A DNA stretch of 64,000 nt from Pseudomonas sp. ERMR1:02 (GCF_002277815.1 NZ_NKJI01000014.1:62001-126000); one strand, 5' to 3'. Numbered from the stretch's first letter, positions 45,189 to 54,887 are shown. Notes: generated from the sequence alone by a model not told the origin. Program-made: numbers and translations.

Positions 45189-45959
45189 CTACGCCAGGAC
45201 AATACGTTTGAGCTTGGCGTTCAATGCGGCGAACGCCGCTTCGGTACTGGCCTTGTGGTTGGTGATGAGCACGTCGATGCGTTCTGGCGGGCAGAAAGCG
45301 ACGCGGCTCTCCACGCCGATCTTGCTGTAGTCGGCGAGGATGACCACGCCTTCGGCATTGTCGGCCATGGCGCGCGCCACTTCGGCTTCGCGGTGGTCGT
45401 AGTTGCTGGCACCGCGCTGGGCGTCGATGCCGACGGGCGATAACAGCGCGAGGTCGGCCCGATAGCGGCCAATTTCCGCCACCGTGGTGCCGCCAACCGT
45501 AGCGGGAGCACGGTCGTCGAGCGAACCGCCCAGTACGATCACCTCGTTGTGCTGGCCGCCTGGCACAGCGGGATTACGCAATTGCAACGCCACGTTGAAC
45601 GAGTTGGTGATCACGGTTAGCCCTCCCAGCTTGGCCAGCTCTTCGGCGAGGATGACGGTGGTGGTGCCCGCGTCGATAAACACAGTCTGTCCGTGCGACA
45701 GCAAACTGACCGCTGCACGCGCGAGGTCACGCTTGAATTTGACGTTGATGTTCGCCCGCTCGGCGATGGGCGCTTCGTCTTCAACGCGGATGGCGCCGCC
45801 GTGTATCCGCTTCAACTCCCCCTGTTCTTCCAGAGCGACCAGGTCGCGTCGCACCGTCTCGCGTGAAACGTTCAGCTCCGTGACGATGCGGTCGGTGGTG
45901 ACGCGCTGCAAAGTCGATAGTAGTGCGCGGATCCGCTGGTAACGCTCTTCTTGCCACAT
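45189..45959 (-). CDS. DeoR/GlpR-family transcriptional regulator
   Basis: 256 residues from ATG 45959 (MWQEERYQRIRALLST). The N-terminal HTH (TDRIVTELNVSRETVRRDLV) and IHGGAI motif are hallmark DeoR features. The C-terminal sugar-phosphate-sensing domain has FIDAGTTTVILAEEL and TNSFNVALQL. DeoR proteins respond to phosphorylated metabolites. It is divergent, 264 bp away, from the exported HAD phosphatase, which is its likely target. Confidence 0.92.
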   Translation of the reverse strand: MWQEERYQRIRALLSTLQRVTTDRIVTELNVSRETVRRDLVALEEQGELKRIHGGAIRVEDEAPIAERANINVKFKRDLARAAVSLLSHGQTVFIDAGTTTVILAEELAKLGGLTVITNSFNVALQLRNPAVPGGQHNEVIVLGGSLDDRAPATVGGTTVAEIGRYRADLALLSPVGIDAQRGASNYDHREAEVARAMADNAEGVVILADYSKIGVESRVAFCPPERIDVLITNHKASTEAAFAALNAKLKRIVLA

Positions 45960-46223
45960 ACCGGGTGTCCCTGCTGTTCGAGTCGCTATCCGAGCACGCA
46001 TTGTGGAGGGGCGTCAGTCGCTGTCAAGTTTGGCGCGGCCTCATGATCATTGGGCTGGCGCAGCCTGCGCGTCATATTTGTGCGATGTTGAGGCATTATT
46101 GTTTTTTTGTGTATTTGGAGCTAGCCTCGTGGCCGGACGGCTTCTTCCCCTCGTCCGCATTTCGAAACACGCTTTCGCCATCGCCTCGGTTGCAACCTCT
46201 CATCTAGAAGTAGGAGCTATGCC

Positions 46224-47504
46224 ATGCAGCGTCGCCAGTTTCTGAACACCCTCGCCACCGTTTCCGTTGTCAGTCCGCTGTTGTTGTCATCCCGCATAAC
46301 ACAAGCCGCCACGCCCCCGGCCACACCAAGTGCGCTGGACCCGGCGCGCTGGTCGCCGTTCAACCAAAAGCGTCTGCAGGCCGTGATCGATGAACACGGT
46401 GTCAAGAGCGCGTCCTACCGCCCTGACCAGCGCCCGTACGCAGTGTTCGACTGGGACAACACCTGCATCATGAACGACTGTGAAGAAGCGCTGCTGGTCT
46501 ACCAGATCAATCATCTGCAGTACAAGCTGACGCCCGATGAGTTCGCTGAGGTGGTGCGTCAGGACGTGCCGAACGGCGCGTTCATGAAGGACTACACCAC
46601 GGTGGACGGCAAGCCGGTCAAGATGGAAGACATCGCCAGCGACGTAGAAGCGGATTACCGCTGGTTGCACGCCAACTACAAGGGACTCGCCGGCGACAAG
46701 AGCCTGGAAGAGATTCAGGCCAGCGAGCAGTACAAGGATTTTCTCGCCAAGCTCTACTTCATGTACGACGCAATCTGCGACAGTTACCCGGTGGAGATCG
46801 GCTACAAGTGGATTCTGTATTTTTACAAGAACATGACCACGGCTGAGTTGCAGGCGATGGCCGAGGCTTCCAACAATTACGCCATTGGCGACGCGCTGCG
46901 CAAGGTCAAGTACGAGAGCTCACGCACGTTGCCGGGCAAGGCCGGGGTGGTGGCGGATACGCACTTTCATGGCATCCGCATCCATGAGGAAATCCGCGGC
47001 CTGATGCACACGCTGCGCGCCAACGGCATCGACGTCTATGTCAGTACCGCCTCGATCGACGATGTGGTACGCGTGTTCGCGGGCAATCCTCATTACGGAT
47101 ACGGCGTGCCGCCTGAGAACGTGATCGGCCTGCGCATGGCGATGGAAGGCGGCAAGTACACCACTCGCTATCAGCCGGACTGGCACTTTAACTACGGGCC
47201 GGGCAAGACCGTCGGCATCAAGAACGTGCTAGTTAAACAGAAGGGCTATGGCCCGGTGTTGGTGGCTGGCGACAGCGATGGCGATGCCTGGATGCTGCGC
47301 GACTTCAGCGATACGGCGGTGGGGGTGATCGTCAACCGCATGAAGAAGGGCGAGATCGGCGCCGACAGCCAGCAGGCCGCTACCCAGTTGGGCACCCCGA
47401 ACGCCCGCTTTATCCTGCAGGGGCGCAACGAGCACACTGGCCTTATGATTCCAGACGAGAAATCGCTCAAGTACGGTAAAGACGAGCTTAAGCTACTGGC
47501 TTGA
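46224..47504 (+). CDS. Exported HAD-superfamily phosphatase
   Basis: 426 residues. MQRRQFLNTLATVSVV resembles a twin-arginine signal, with probable cleavage near TQAAT, so the enzyme acts in the periplasm. HAD motif I is VFDWDNTCIMND; motif II is probably YVSTASIDDVV; motif IV is VAGDSDGDAWML. The large cap domain between residues 90 and 270 is unlike simple phosphoserine phosphatases and resembles phosphorylcholine-phosphatase-type enzymes. The substrate is probably an organic phosphate ester. A DeoR regulator diverges from it. Confidence 0.82.
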   Translation: MQRRQFLNTLATVSVVSPLLLSSRITQAATPPATPSALDPARWSPFNQKRLQAVIDEHGVKSASYRPDQRPYAVFDWDNTCIMNDCEEALLVYQINHLQYKLTPDEFAEVVRQDVPNGAFMKDYTTVDGKPVKMEDIASDVEADYRWLHANYKGLAGDKSLEEIQASEQYKDFLAKLYFMYDAICDSYPVEIGYKWILYFYKNMTTAELQAMAEASNNYAIGDALRKVKYESSRTLPGKAGVVADTHFHGIRIHEEIRGLMHTLRANGIDVYVSTASIDDVVRVFAGNPHYGYGVPPENVIGLRMAMEGGKYTTRYQPDWHFNYGPGKTVGIKNVLVKQKGYGPVLVAGDSDGDAWMLRDFSDTAVGVIVNRMKKGEIGADSQQAATQLGTPNARFILQGRNEHTGLMIPDEKSLKYGKDELKLLA

Positions 47505-47647
47505 TGGCACTGCCTCGCGGGTGGCCGGCGGCCATCCGCGAGCCTCAGTGCAACTTGCCTTGTACCTGCGGGAATGATGATTCTGCGTCTGAAAGTCGAT
47601 ACCGCTACCGGCCCGAGTGAGTCAGTCGTATCGAGTCAAAATGGTGA

Positions 47648-48427
47648 GTGGCCATGGATTACGAGGCGCGCCGCACAGACCGCTTTTGGCTGATTCTGTT
47701 GAAAAAGTCCGGCTTGGTTTCCACGGCAGAAAAGTACGCGCCTGAGATTGAAATCCTTGCTTTCAGCAGAGGCTACCGGACTCGGATTTACGTAGCAGCG
47801 TGCAAAAGAGGTGTTTTCACCCACCAGTATTCGAGCATTTTTGGGAAACCGACTTTTTCAACAGAATCGGCTCTTTCTGCCTGTCACGACCAGTTGAATT
47901 CACAACTCATAGTGGACGAGATCAAGCAGCGAGAGCCTGCTAGCCTTGAGTGTCAGCTAGCCACAAGAGTACTGACGATGCAGATGATTAAAGTAGGGGG
48001 CAGTGGATTGAATCATCTCCGTGCGTCTTTGCGTCAGGCTGGATTGCCTTACGACGATGTGAGCTATCCAGGACGGCAGTTTTACCGATTCGAAGTGGAT
48101 GAGAAATGGGTAGCATATGGAGGATTGGAGGGGGCTGGTCCCGATCTTCTGCTGCGCTCTCTAGTTGTTTGCGAGGAGCATCGTGGAGCGGGACTGGGAA
48201 AAGCGGTGTTGTCGGAACTAGAACAATTAGCGGCCTCCCAAGGCGCAGCCCGACTGCATTTGTTGACCCAAAACGCGGTTAATTTTTTTGCAACCAGTGG
48301 GTACGAACTGCTTGATAGGGAAAAGGCGCCTGTCGCAATTACCCAGACAGCTCAGTTCAAGCATTTGTGCCCTTCCTCAGCAAGCTACCTGCGGAAAACT
48401 TTAAGCGCTTCCCATTGTGCGAAGTAA
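47648..48427 (+). CDS. ArsN2-like GNAT acetyltransferase with an N-terminal extension
   Basis: 259 residues. The C-terminal 150 residues match ArsN2-type GNAT proteins: FYRFEVDEKWVAYGGLEGAG, LLLRSLVVCEEHRGAGLGKA (acetyl-CoA loop), LLTQNAVNFFATSGYELLDR and TAQFKHLCPSSASYL. The first 110 residues (from MAMDYEARRTDRFWLILLKK) are not part of that family and are of unknown function. An internal ATG at 47980 would give the GNAT domain alone, but has no good RBS. No ars genes are nearby, so a link to arsenic resistance is not supported by context. Confidence 0.75.
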   Translation: MAMDYEARRTDRFWLILLKKSGLVSTAEKYAPEIEILAFSRGYRTRIYVAACKRGVFTHQYSSIFGKPTFSTESALSACHDQLNSQLIVDEIKQREPASLECQLATRVLTMQMIKVGGSGLNHLRASLRQAGLPYDDVSYPGRQFYRFEVDEKWVAYGGLEGAGPDLLLRSLVVCEEHRGAGLGKAVLSELEQLAASQGAARLHLLTQNAVNFFATSGYELLDREKAPVAITQTAQFKHLCPSSASYLRKTLSASHCAK

Positions 48428-48450
48428 CCCATCGAATCGCTTCTGGGCCG

Positions 48451-48478
48451 TCGCTAGCGTGGATAGTCACGCTAGCGA
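48451..48478. terminator. Bidirectional hairpin between convergent genes
   Basis: TCGCTAGCGTG and CACGCTAGCGA form a perfect 11-bp stem with a 6-nt loop. It lies between the ends of the acetyltransferase gene and the cyclodeaminase-family gene. No T run is obvious. Confidence 0.65.
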
Positions 48479-48521
48479 TGGCTGAGTGCAATTTATATAA
48501 TTCAAAGCTTCCGAAATTGGG

Positions 48522-49469
48522 TTATTGGCTGGCAAGGGCGTGGAGCGCGACCCGCGAAGCGGCCAAGTCCCAAGCCGCGGTACCAACGCTTTTAAATACA
48601 ACGGGCCGAGACGAATCGATTGGGCCGCGAATGGCTGCGGCCAGCGATCTGACTTGAGACCAATCCACACCTGCCCGCAACAGGTCGCCTGCTTCGTGCT
48701 GCGCACCGGCAGTATCGTCAGCATAGAGAACGCTACCGTCCAGAGTGACTTTGCCAAGCTCCGCCATCTCTGGCTTGAAAGCGCCTACACCAATAATCAA
48801 TCGACCAGGTTTGGCTAGCTCGTTGTAGACCGGCTCTGTGCTGGTGGTAACGGTGATTACCACATCCACGTCGGGAATGCTGTCGCCGCACGGGTGCAAA
48901 TGCTCGTGCAGGTCTCGATTGTTGTTGCAGAAGTCTGCCGTCGCTTGCGCGTCAATTCCTCGAACCCACAGCATGCACCGTGGGTAGAGGGCATTGATAG
49001 CTTGTATGTGATGACGTGCTTGTGCGCCGGTCCCGAACAGTAAGATCTGTTTCGGTTCATGCTTGAACAGCGTCCGAATCGCCAGGAGGGTTACTGCCGC
49101 AGTACGACGCCCTGTGACCTCTGGGCCGTCGAGCAAGCACTTTATTTGTCCGGTTACAGCATCACATACGGTTACCGTGCCGTTGATTGTGGGCAGCTGA
49201 CGCTGCACATTCCCCGGCTGGACGTTAACCAGTTTGTGGATGCCGATGTCCTTGGCGGTGGCGGGCATGCTCAGCAAAACACCGCCGTCTCCCAAGGGTA
49301 CAACCAAGCGTTCAGGGCTCAGAATTGAACCAGCTTCCAGCTCGGTTGCGGCTTGGGCAATAGCGTCAACGAGTTTTTTGAAATCTAGCAGTGCCGCTGT
49401 CTGCGCTTGATCACAGACGGTAACCGAAAGGTTTTTCGGGACGGCATTTTTCGCCAGCATATTAGTCAT
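48522..49469 (-). CDS. Ornithine cyclodeaminase/mu-crystallin family reductase
   Basis: 315 residues. The NAD(P)-binding motif LLFGTGAQARHHIQA, the preceding GPEVTGRRTAAVTLLA and the later IIGVGAFKPEMAEL are family signatures. Members include Delta1-pyrroline-2-carboxylate and Delta1-piperideine-2-carboxylate reductases as well as true cyclodeaminases. As last gene of an operon with a D-amino-acid-dehydrogenase-like enzyme, reduction of a cyclic imine is the best guess: the dehydrogenase would make the imine and this enzyme the L-amino acid. Confidence 0.85.
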   Translation of the reverse strand: MTNMLAKNAVPKNLSVTVCDQAQTAALLDFKKLVDAIAQAATELEAGSILSPERLVVPLGDGGVLLSMPATAKDIGIHKLVNVQPGNVQRQLPTINGTVTVCDAVTGQIKCLLDGPEVTGRRTAAVTLLAIRTLFKHEPKQILLFGTGAQARHHIQAINALYPRCMLWVRGIDAQATADFCNNNRDLHEHLHPCGDSIPDVDVVITVTTSTEPVYNELAKPGRLIIGVGAFKPEMAELGKVTLDGSVLYADDTAGAQHEAGDLLRAGVDWSQVRSLAAAIRGPIDSSRPVVFKSVGTAAWDLAASRVALHALASQ

Positions 49470-49607
49470 TGAATATTCCTTTTGCTGAGATCAGTAGTGG
49501 CGGATGTCGGAAAGAAACTGCTGTGCGCGCAAGTGCATTGATAAACGGCCTACGCCTGGCGCCTGGACGGCTCCGCTATCGCAGGCAAGCCGTGCTCTTA
49601 TGTGGCC

Positions 49608-50394
49608 TCAGTGTAAAATTTGCGCAAGAAAGGCCTTGGCACGCACGCTGTTCGGGGCGCTGAAGAAGTCCTGAGGCGGTGCGTCCTCAATGATCTGGCC
49701 GCCGTCGAGAAACAGCACGCGCTCGGCCACTTGCCGTGCAAAGCCCATTTCGTGGGTCACGCAGAGCATGGTCATACCGCTGCCGGCCAGGTTAACCATC
49801 ACATCCAACACTTCGCTTACCATCTCCGGGTCGAGCGCCGAGGTGGGTTCGTCGAACAGCATGATTTGGGTTCCATGCACAACGCCCGGGCGATGGCCAC
49901 GCGCTGTTGCTGCCCCCCGAGAGCTGGCTGGGGTACTTGCTGGCCTGGCTGGCGATACCGACTTTTTGCAGGAAGTGCTGGGCCAGTTCCTCGGCCTTCT
50001 TGCGGCTCATGCCACGCACCGAAATTGGGGCCAGGGTGCAGTTATCGAGCACGCTCATGTGCGGGAACAGGTTGAAATGCTGGAACACCATGCCAATTTC
50101 ACTGCGGACCTTGGCGGCCTCGCGGTTGGTCTGGGCCAAGTCGGTGTCGTTGACCAGAATGCGGCCTTTTTCGGCGATTTCCAGGCGGTTGATGCAGCGG
50201 ATCAGCGTCGATTTTCCGGAGCCGGAAGGCCCACAGAGCACAATGCGCTCGCCTTCGCGCACTTTCAGATCGATGTTGTGCAGCACATGGAAGGCGCCAT
50301 AGAACTTGTTCAGGCCGGCGATATCAACCACCACCTTACGGGTGTCCGGGCTTGCGGCGAGCGGAGTGTCTACAAGGGCAGAGAGGGCATGCAT
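49608..50394 (-). pseudogene. Amino-acid ABC transporter ATPase, frameshifted in the signature motif
   Basis: Start ATG 50394. The first frame has Walker A LCGPSGSGKSTLIRC, the Q-loop VFQHFNLFPHMSV and the beginning of the signature YPSQLSGG. A run of six C on + (49913-49918) then throws it out of frame; one more base would give SGGQQQRVAIARAL. The second frame has Walker B IMLFDEPTSALDPEMVSEVL and the H-loop VTHEMGFA to 49608. Otherwise it is a normal HisP/GlnQ-type ATPase for the permeases at 51705-53131. If real, the lesion disables the transporter. Confidence 0.85.
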
Positions 50395-50411
50395 GGTCTT
50401 GTCTCCGGCAA

Positions 50412-51653
50412 TCAGTGAAAGCGCTCAGCGCTGTACGGGGCAGGGTTGGTAAAGGGAGTGGCACCGGTCATCAACTCGGCCAGCAGACGGCCGCAGACCG
50501 GGCCGAGGGTCAGGCCATGGTGGGCGTGCCCGAAGTTGAACCACAAACCTTTGTGTCGTGGCGCGGGGCCGATCACCGGGCACATGTCCGGCAAGCATGG
50601 ACGGCGTCCCAGCCAAGGCTCGGCATCCAAGCGTTCGCCCAGCGGGTAGAAGGCGCGCGCCAGCTCTTCGCAGCGACGTAGCTGGATTTCGTTGACCGGG
50701 TCCTGGCTGTCGGCGAACTCGATCCCGGTGGTCAGGCGAATGCCGCCGACCATCGGTGCCAGGACATAACCGCCCACCGGGTCAAGCAGCGGTTGTTGCA
50801 AGCGCGTGCCAGGCAGGGTGGCATAGTGCATGTGATAACCGCGCTTGATCGCCAGTGGAATGTCATACCCTAGTGGCTCGAAAATGCCCCGCGCTTGCGG
50901 GCCGAGGGCGACCACGGCTTCGTCTGCAATCACCAGGCCCTGTTCGCTCTGCACTTCCCATTTACCCACGCGCTGGCACAGGGAGAGGGCATCACCGAGC
51001 ACGAACACGCCACCGCGCTTGACGAACAGTTCGGCATAGCCACGGGTCAGGCCGCCTGGATCGCTGACGGTCTTAGGGTCCAGCCAGTGAATGCCGCCGA
51101 GCACGCTGGTGTGCAGGCCCGGTTGACGGGCATGGATCTGGTCCAGGCCGAGCACTTCATACTTCAGGCCGTAGTCCTTGAGTGCGGCGGCATCGCCCTG
51201 GGCCTTGGCAAAAGCCGGTTGCGAGCTGTACGCCTCGACCCAACCATTGGCCTGGATCAACGGGCCCATGCCGGCCGGTTCCGAGAGTAGGTCATGTTCG
51301 CTGACGCAGCGCTCCACCAACGGCAACATGGCCCGGGTCGCGGCGGCCAGCCCCTTGGCCCCGGAGTGCCGCCAGTATTGCAGTAACCACGGGCCGGCCT
51401 TGGGCAGGTACTTGAGGCTGTAACGCACGTCCGACTGCTGGTTGAGGGCGTAGCGCAACAGGCTCGAGAGCTGGCGCGGGAACGAATAGGGGATCACGCT
51501 GGCGCGTTCGATCAGCCCGGCGTTGCCATGGCTGGTGCCATTGCCCGGCTGTTGGCGGTCGATGAGTACGACCTTGCGGCCGCGAGCCTGTAACTGGAGT
51601 GCGGTACTGACGCCGACAATCCCGGCGCCCAGAACGATAGTTTCGCAATGCAT
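50412..51653 (-). CDS. FAD-dependent D-amino-acid dehydrogenase-like enzyme
   Basis: 413 residues. FAD binding: IVLGAGIVGVSTALQLQARG at the N terminus, DRQQPGNGTSHGNAGLIE, and the C-terminal FNFGHAHHGLTLGPVCGRL. This is the DadA/LhpB subgroup of DAO-fold enzymes, which pass electrons from D-amino or D-hydroxyproline-type substrates to the respiratory chain. It lies between the ABC permeases and ATPase genes, so it probably oxidises the imported substrate. Together with the imine reductase at 48522 it suggests conversion of a D-cyclic amino acid to the L form. Confidence 0.87.
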   Translation of the reverse strand: MHCETIVLGAGIVGVSTALQLQARGRKVVLIDRQQPGNGTSHGNAGLIERASVIPYSFPRQLSSLLRYALNQQSDVRYSLKYLPKAGPWLLQYWRHSGAKGLAAATRAMLPLVERCVSEHDLLSEPAGMGPLIQANGWVEAYSSQPAFAKAQGDAAALKDYGLKYEVLGLDQIHARQPGLHTSVLGGIHWLDPKTVSDPGGLTRGYAELFVKRGGVFVLGDALSLCQRVGKWEVQSEQGLVIADEAVVALGPQARGIFEPLGYDIPLAIKRGYHMHYATLPGTRLQQPLLDPVGGYVLAPMVGGIRLTTGIEFADSQDPVNEIQLRRCEELARAFYPLGERLDAEPWLGRRPCLPDMCPVIGPAPRHKGLWFNFGHAHHGLTLGPVCGRLLAELMTGATPFTNPAPYSAERFH

Positions 51654-51704
51654 GGGTAGATCCTTGGTGCAGGGGCGCCCACGGCAGCCCGAGAGAAAAT
51701 CGGT

Positions 51705-52415
51705 TTACTGCAGGTGACGGCCGAGGCGTCCCTCGATCGCTTTCAGGCTGCGCCTCACCACTTCCACGATTAGCAGGTAGAGCACGGCGGCCCAGAGGTA
51801 GATCTGGAAGTCGAAACTGCGCGAGAAGGCGAGTTTGGTCACCCCCATCAAGTCGTAGATGGTCACCAGGGAGGCGATGGCGCTGGCCTTGATCATCAGG
51901 ATTAGTTCATTGCCCAGCGGGCCGATGGCCACCAAGAGGGATTGCGGCAGGATGATTTTGCTAAAGGTGGTCCAGCGCGACAAGCTGAGGGCTTTGGAGG
52001 CTTCGCGTTGGCCCTGGGCAACGGCCAGGATGCTGCCGCGCAGAATCTCGGCCTGATAGGCCGCCGTGTTCAGGGTGAAGGCCAGCAGCGTGCAGAACCA
52101 GGCGTCGCGGAAGAACCACCACAGACCCACGTCCTGCCAGAAGCTTTTGAACGAACCCAGGCCGTAATAGAGCATGAACAGCTGGGCCAGCAATGGCGAG
52201 CCACGGAAGAAATACACATAGACGCCGGTAAAACGGCTGATAAGGCGGTTACTCGACAGGCGGCCCAAGGCGATCAGCAGACCGAGAAGGGCGCCCAGCG
52301 TGAAGGAAATCGCCACCAGCTTGGCCGTCACCAGCAGGCCATCGATGAAGCGTGGACCATAACGCTCCAGCAAATCAGGACTAAGGAACAGGTTCTGCAA
52401 TTCATCGAAGCTCAT
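51705..52415 (-). CDS. Polar amino-acid ABC transporter permease (HisM type)
   Basis: 236 residues from ATG 52415, which overlaps the stop of the upstream permease (ATGA). Five hydrophobic helices are visible. The EAA loop REASKALSLSRWTTFSKIIL (residues 136-155) contacts the ATPase. VYFFRGSPLLAQLFMLYYGL is a classic HisMQ signature. It forms a heterodimer with the 52412 permease. Confidence 0.92.
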   Translation of the reverse strand: MSFDELQNLFLSPDLLERYGPRFIDGLLVTAKLVAISFTLGALLGLLIALGRLSSNRLISRFTGVYVYFFRGSPLLAQLFMLYYGLGSFKSFWQDVGLWWFFRDAWFCTLLAFTLNTAAYQAEILRGSILAVAQGQREASKALSLSRWTTFSKIILPQSLLVAIGPLGNELILMIKASAIASLVTIYDLMGVTKLAFSRSFDFQIYLWAAVLYLLIVEVVRRSLKAIEGRLGRHLQ

Positions 52416-53131
52416 GGGCGAGCGCTCCGTTGATGGCGGCTGAAATGCTGCTCCAGGAACTGGAACAGTCGGCCGGAAATGGCCGAGAAAAACAGGTAAC
52501 CAAAGCAGGCCACGGCGTAGAACAGCATCGGTTCTTTGGTGACGCTGACCGCTAGGTTGGTCTGGCGCATCAGGTCCACCAGGGAAATGGTCGACACCAA
52601 CGAGGTGTCCTTGAGCAGCGACAGCCAGTTGTTCGACAGGCCAGGCAAGGCAATGCGCACCAGTTGTGGCAGTACCACTTTGGTAAAGGTGGTGCGCCGG
52701 GACAGGCCCAGGGCCGCTGCGGCTTCGAACTGGCCTTTGGGCACGGTCTTGAAGGCGCCCAACCAGATCTGGCTGGAAAACGCGGCGAACACCAGGCTGA
52801 AGGCAATCATCGCGGCGAGGAAGGTATTGATGGCGACTTCGGTCTCGTAGCCCATTGCGGCCAACAGTTTCTGCGCGCCGATCTGGCAGCCGTAGTAGAT
52901 GATCAACAGTGTCAGCAATTCGGGTAGCCCACGGAACACGGTGGAAAACACTGTGCTCATGGCTTGCGGCCAACGTCTCCGGGAACGGGCGGCCAGCGCG
53001 ACGCCCAAGCCCAGCGGCAGGCCGATCGGCAGGCAGCTCAGGGCCAAGGCAATGGTCACCAGAGCGCCGGCCAGCAAGGCCGAACCCCAGCCGCCGCTGG
53101 CGAACGATAGCAGTGACAGATGTTCGAACAT
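52412..53131 (-). CDS. Polar amino-acid ABC transporter permease (HisQ type)
   Basis: 239 residues from ATG 53131 (MFEHLSLLSFASGGWG). The signature FSTVFRGLPELLTLLIIYYG and the EAA loop GQFEAAAALGLSRRTTFTKV identify it. It overlaps the next permease gene by 4 nt. The solute-binding protein gene is 111 bp upstream in the same direction. Confidence 0.92.
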   Translation of the reverse strand: MFEHLSLLSFASGGWGSALLAGALVTIALALSCLPIGLPLGLGVALAARSRRRWPQAMSTVFSTVFRGLPELLTLLIIYYGCQIGAQKLLAAMGYETEVAINTFLAAMIAFSLVFAAFSSQIWLGAFKTVPKGQFEAAAALGLSRRTTFTKVVLPQLVRIALPGLSNNWLSLLKDTSLVSTISLVDLMRQTNLAVSVTKEPMLFYAVACFGYLFFSAISGRLFQFLEQHFSRHQRSARP

Positions 53132-53242
53132 GCTCGAACCCTCTCGGTAAATTAAGCTCGCATGTGCTCGCCGCACCCGTTGAGGGTGCGGTGCAACATG
53201 TCGGAAATGAACGACCCTCAGGCTCGCCGGAGGGGCAGGGGA

Positions 53243-53998
53243 TCAATAGATATCGAAAGCGAAGTAGCGGCTGGAGATCTTCTTGTAAGTGCCGTCCGCG
53301 ACGATTTCATCCAGCGCCTTGTTAAAGCGCTCGCGCAGGGCATCGTCGCCCTTGCGCACCGCGATGGACGCATCGGCGGTGGTGCCGTTGACGTCACCGA
53401 TGATCTTGCAGCAATCCTTGCCGGCGCTTTCGGTCCAGGCCAGCAGCGGGAATTTGTCTGCAATCACCCCGTCGACGCGGCCGGCAGCCAGGTCGCTGTT
53501 GGCTTCATCCAGGGTGGGGTAGAACTTCACGTCGGCTCCTGCCGGGCCGTAATGTTCTTCGGCATAAATGGCTTGGGTCGAAGACGCCTGGGCACCGACC
53601 GAGAGGCCCTTGAAGTTGGTCTGGGCGTCGGTAATGTTCGAGTCCTTGGGCACGGCCACGGACAGGGGGGTGCGGTAGTAGTGGTGGGTGAAATCGATTT
53701 TCTGTCTGCGCTCATCGGTGGCGATCATCGAGGCCACGACCGCATCGTATTTCTTGGCCATCAGCGCCGGGATAATCCCTTCCCAGTCCTGGGCAACGAT
53801 GCTGCATTGAACGTTCATGCGTTCGCACAGCGCGTTGGTGATGTCCACATCAAAACCGCGCAACTTGTTGTCCGAGTCAACGTAGTTGAACGGCGGGTAA
53901 GCCCCTTCGGTGGCGATTTTAAGTACTTCAGCCTGCGCACCGGTTGCCCCGGCCAGGACGATTGCGCATATACCGGCAAAGCGAATGACGTGTTTCAT
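53243..53998 (-). CDS. Periplasmic amino-acid-binding protein of the ABC transporter
   Basis: 251 residues with a signal peptide (cleavage near TGAQA-EVLK). TEGAYPPFNYVDSDNKLRGF followed by DVDITNAL is the family 3 solute-binding signature, and the acidic/aromatic pocket residues (Y34, F37 region) are in place. GVIADKFPLL lies in the second lobe. Ligand is probably an amino acid; the operon points to a D- or cyclic amino acid. It lies just after the RpiR regulator gene. Confidence 0.93.
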   Translation of the reverse strand: MKHVIRFAGICAIVLAGATGAQAEVLKIATEGAYPPFNYVDSDNKLRGFDVDITNALCERMNVQCSIVAQDWEGIIPALMAKKYDAVVASMIATDERRQKIDFTHHYYRTPLSVAVPKDSNITDAQTNFKGLSVGAQASSTQAIYAEEHYGPAGADVKFYPTLDEANSDLAAGRVDGVIADKFPLLAWTESAGKDCCKIIGDVNGTTADASIAVRKGDDALRERFNKALDEIVADGTYKKISSRYFAFDIY

Positions 53999-54011
53999 CT
54001 AGCACCTCGTT

Positions 54012-54887
54012 TTATTGTTTTGAGCTTGGTGACGATGTGTATCCAACGAACTCGTTGTGTAAGGCCGCAATTGCTTCAAGACGCTTTTCGACCTCCGGAC
54101 CCAGCTGTTTGCAGACGTCGTTGACCAGCAGATGCACCAACGACAGCATCGCCGCCGTCGATTCCCAGAACAGGTTGAACTCAGTGGGCACGCGGAACAC
54201 TTCATCGGCGTTCTGTTCGGCCCAGTCGCAAAAGGTGTCGGTGATCAGCGTCACAGGGATTCCGGCATCGCGGGCCTTGCGGCACAGGGTCAGGGCGTGG
54301 CGGGAATAGCGGCGGGCTTCGAACACCACCAGCGCACTGTCTTCGGGGGTACTGAGCAGCACGTCGGCGTAATGCCCGGCGGCACCGTCGACCCAGTGTG
54401 TGTCATCGCGCAGGTACTGCAACAGATGCACCATGGATGCAGCGATGCCACGCTCGGTCTGGAATCCGGCGACGAACACCTTGCGCCGGGTGGCCAGGCG
54501 CTGGCTGACGCTTTGCCAGGTCGGGGTGAGGCTATATTCGTAAACCTTAACCAGGGCCGCGACTTCTAACTCGAAGCTGCGCGGTAGGCCTTGCGGGCCC
54601 TGGCTGGCTTGATGGCGAAACTCCTGCAAGCGATCGCCCACCAGCCATGGGCCATCGCCTAGGTCGACCTTGAGGTCGTTTTTCAGGTCTTTGAAGTGGC
54701 TATATCCGAGGGAGCGACAGAAGCGCCCCACACTGGATTCACTGACGTTCAATTTCGCGGCAATGTCAGCGGCAGTCTGGAACGGCAGTTCATAGAGGTT
54801 GGCCAGCATATAGTTGGCAATCACCCGGCCAGAGGCAGCGGCGGTTGAAAGACTGCTTTCAAGGCGTTTTTTGATGGTCTGGCTCAA
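54012..54887 (-). CDS. RpiR-family transcriptional regulator
   Basis: 291 residues. The N-terminal HTH (AADIAAKLNVSESSVGRFCR, SLGYSHFKDLKNDL) and the SIS sugar-isomerase fold (RRKVFVAGFQTERGIAASM, SALVVFEARRYSRHAL) define the family. It leads the transporter operon with a 13-bp gap to the binding-protein gene, so it is probably part of the transcript and autoregulated. Some RpiR proteins in Pseudomonas control amino-acid rather than sugar genes. Confidence 0.92.
   Translation of the reverse strand: MSQTIKKRLESSLSTAAASGRVIANYMLANLYELPFQTAADIAAKLNVSESSVGRFCRSLGYSHFKDLKNDLKVDLGDGPWLVGDRLQEFRHQASQGPQGLPRSFELEVAALVKVYEYSLTPTWQSVSQRLATRRKVFVAGFQTERGIAASMVHLLQYLRDDTHWVDGAAGHYADVLLSTPEDSALVVFEARRYSRHALTLCRKARDAGIPVTLITDTFCDWAEQNADEVFRVPTEFNLFWESTAAMLSLVHLLVNDVCKQLGPEVEKRLEAIAALHNEFVGYTSSPSSKQ

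Noticed and set aside
51705..53246. One long open frame across two permeases
   Set aside because: The right part is only the antisense-free out-of-frame reading of the upstream permease; the real start at 52415 overlaps its stop.
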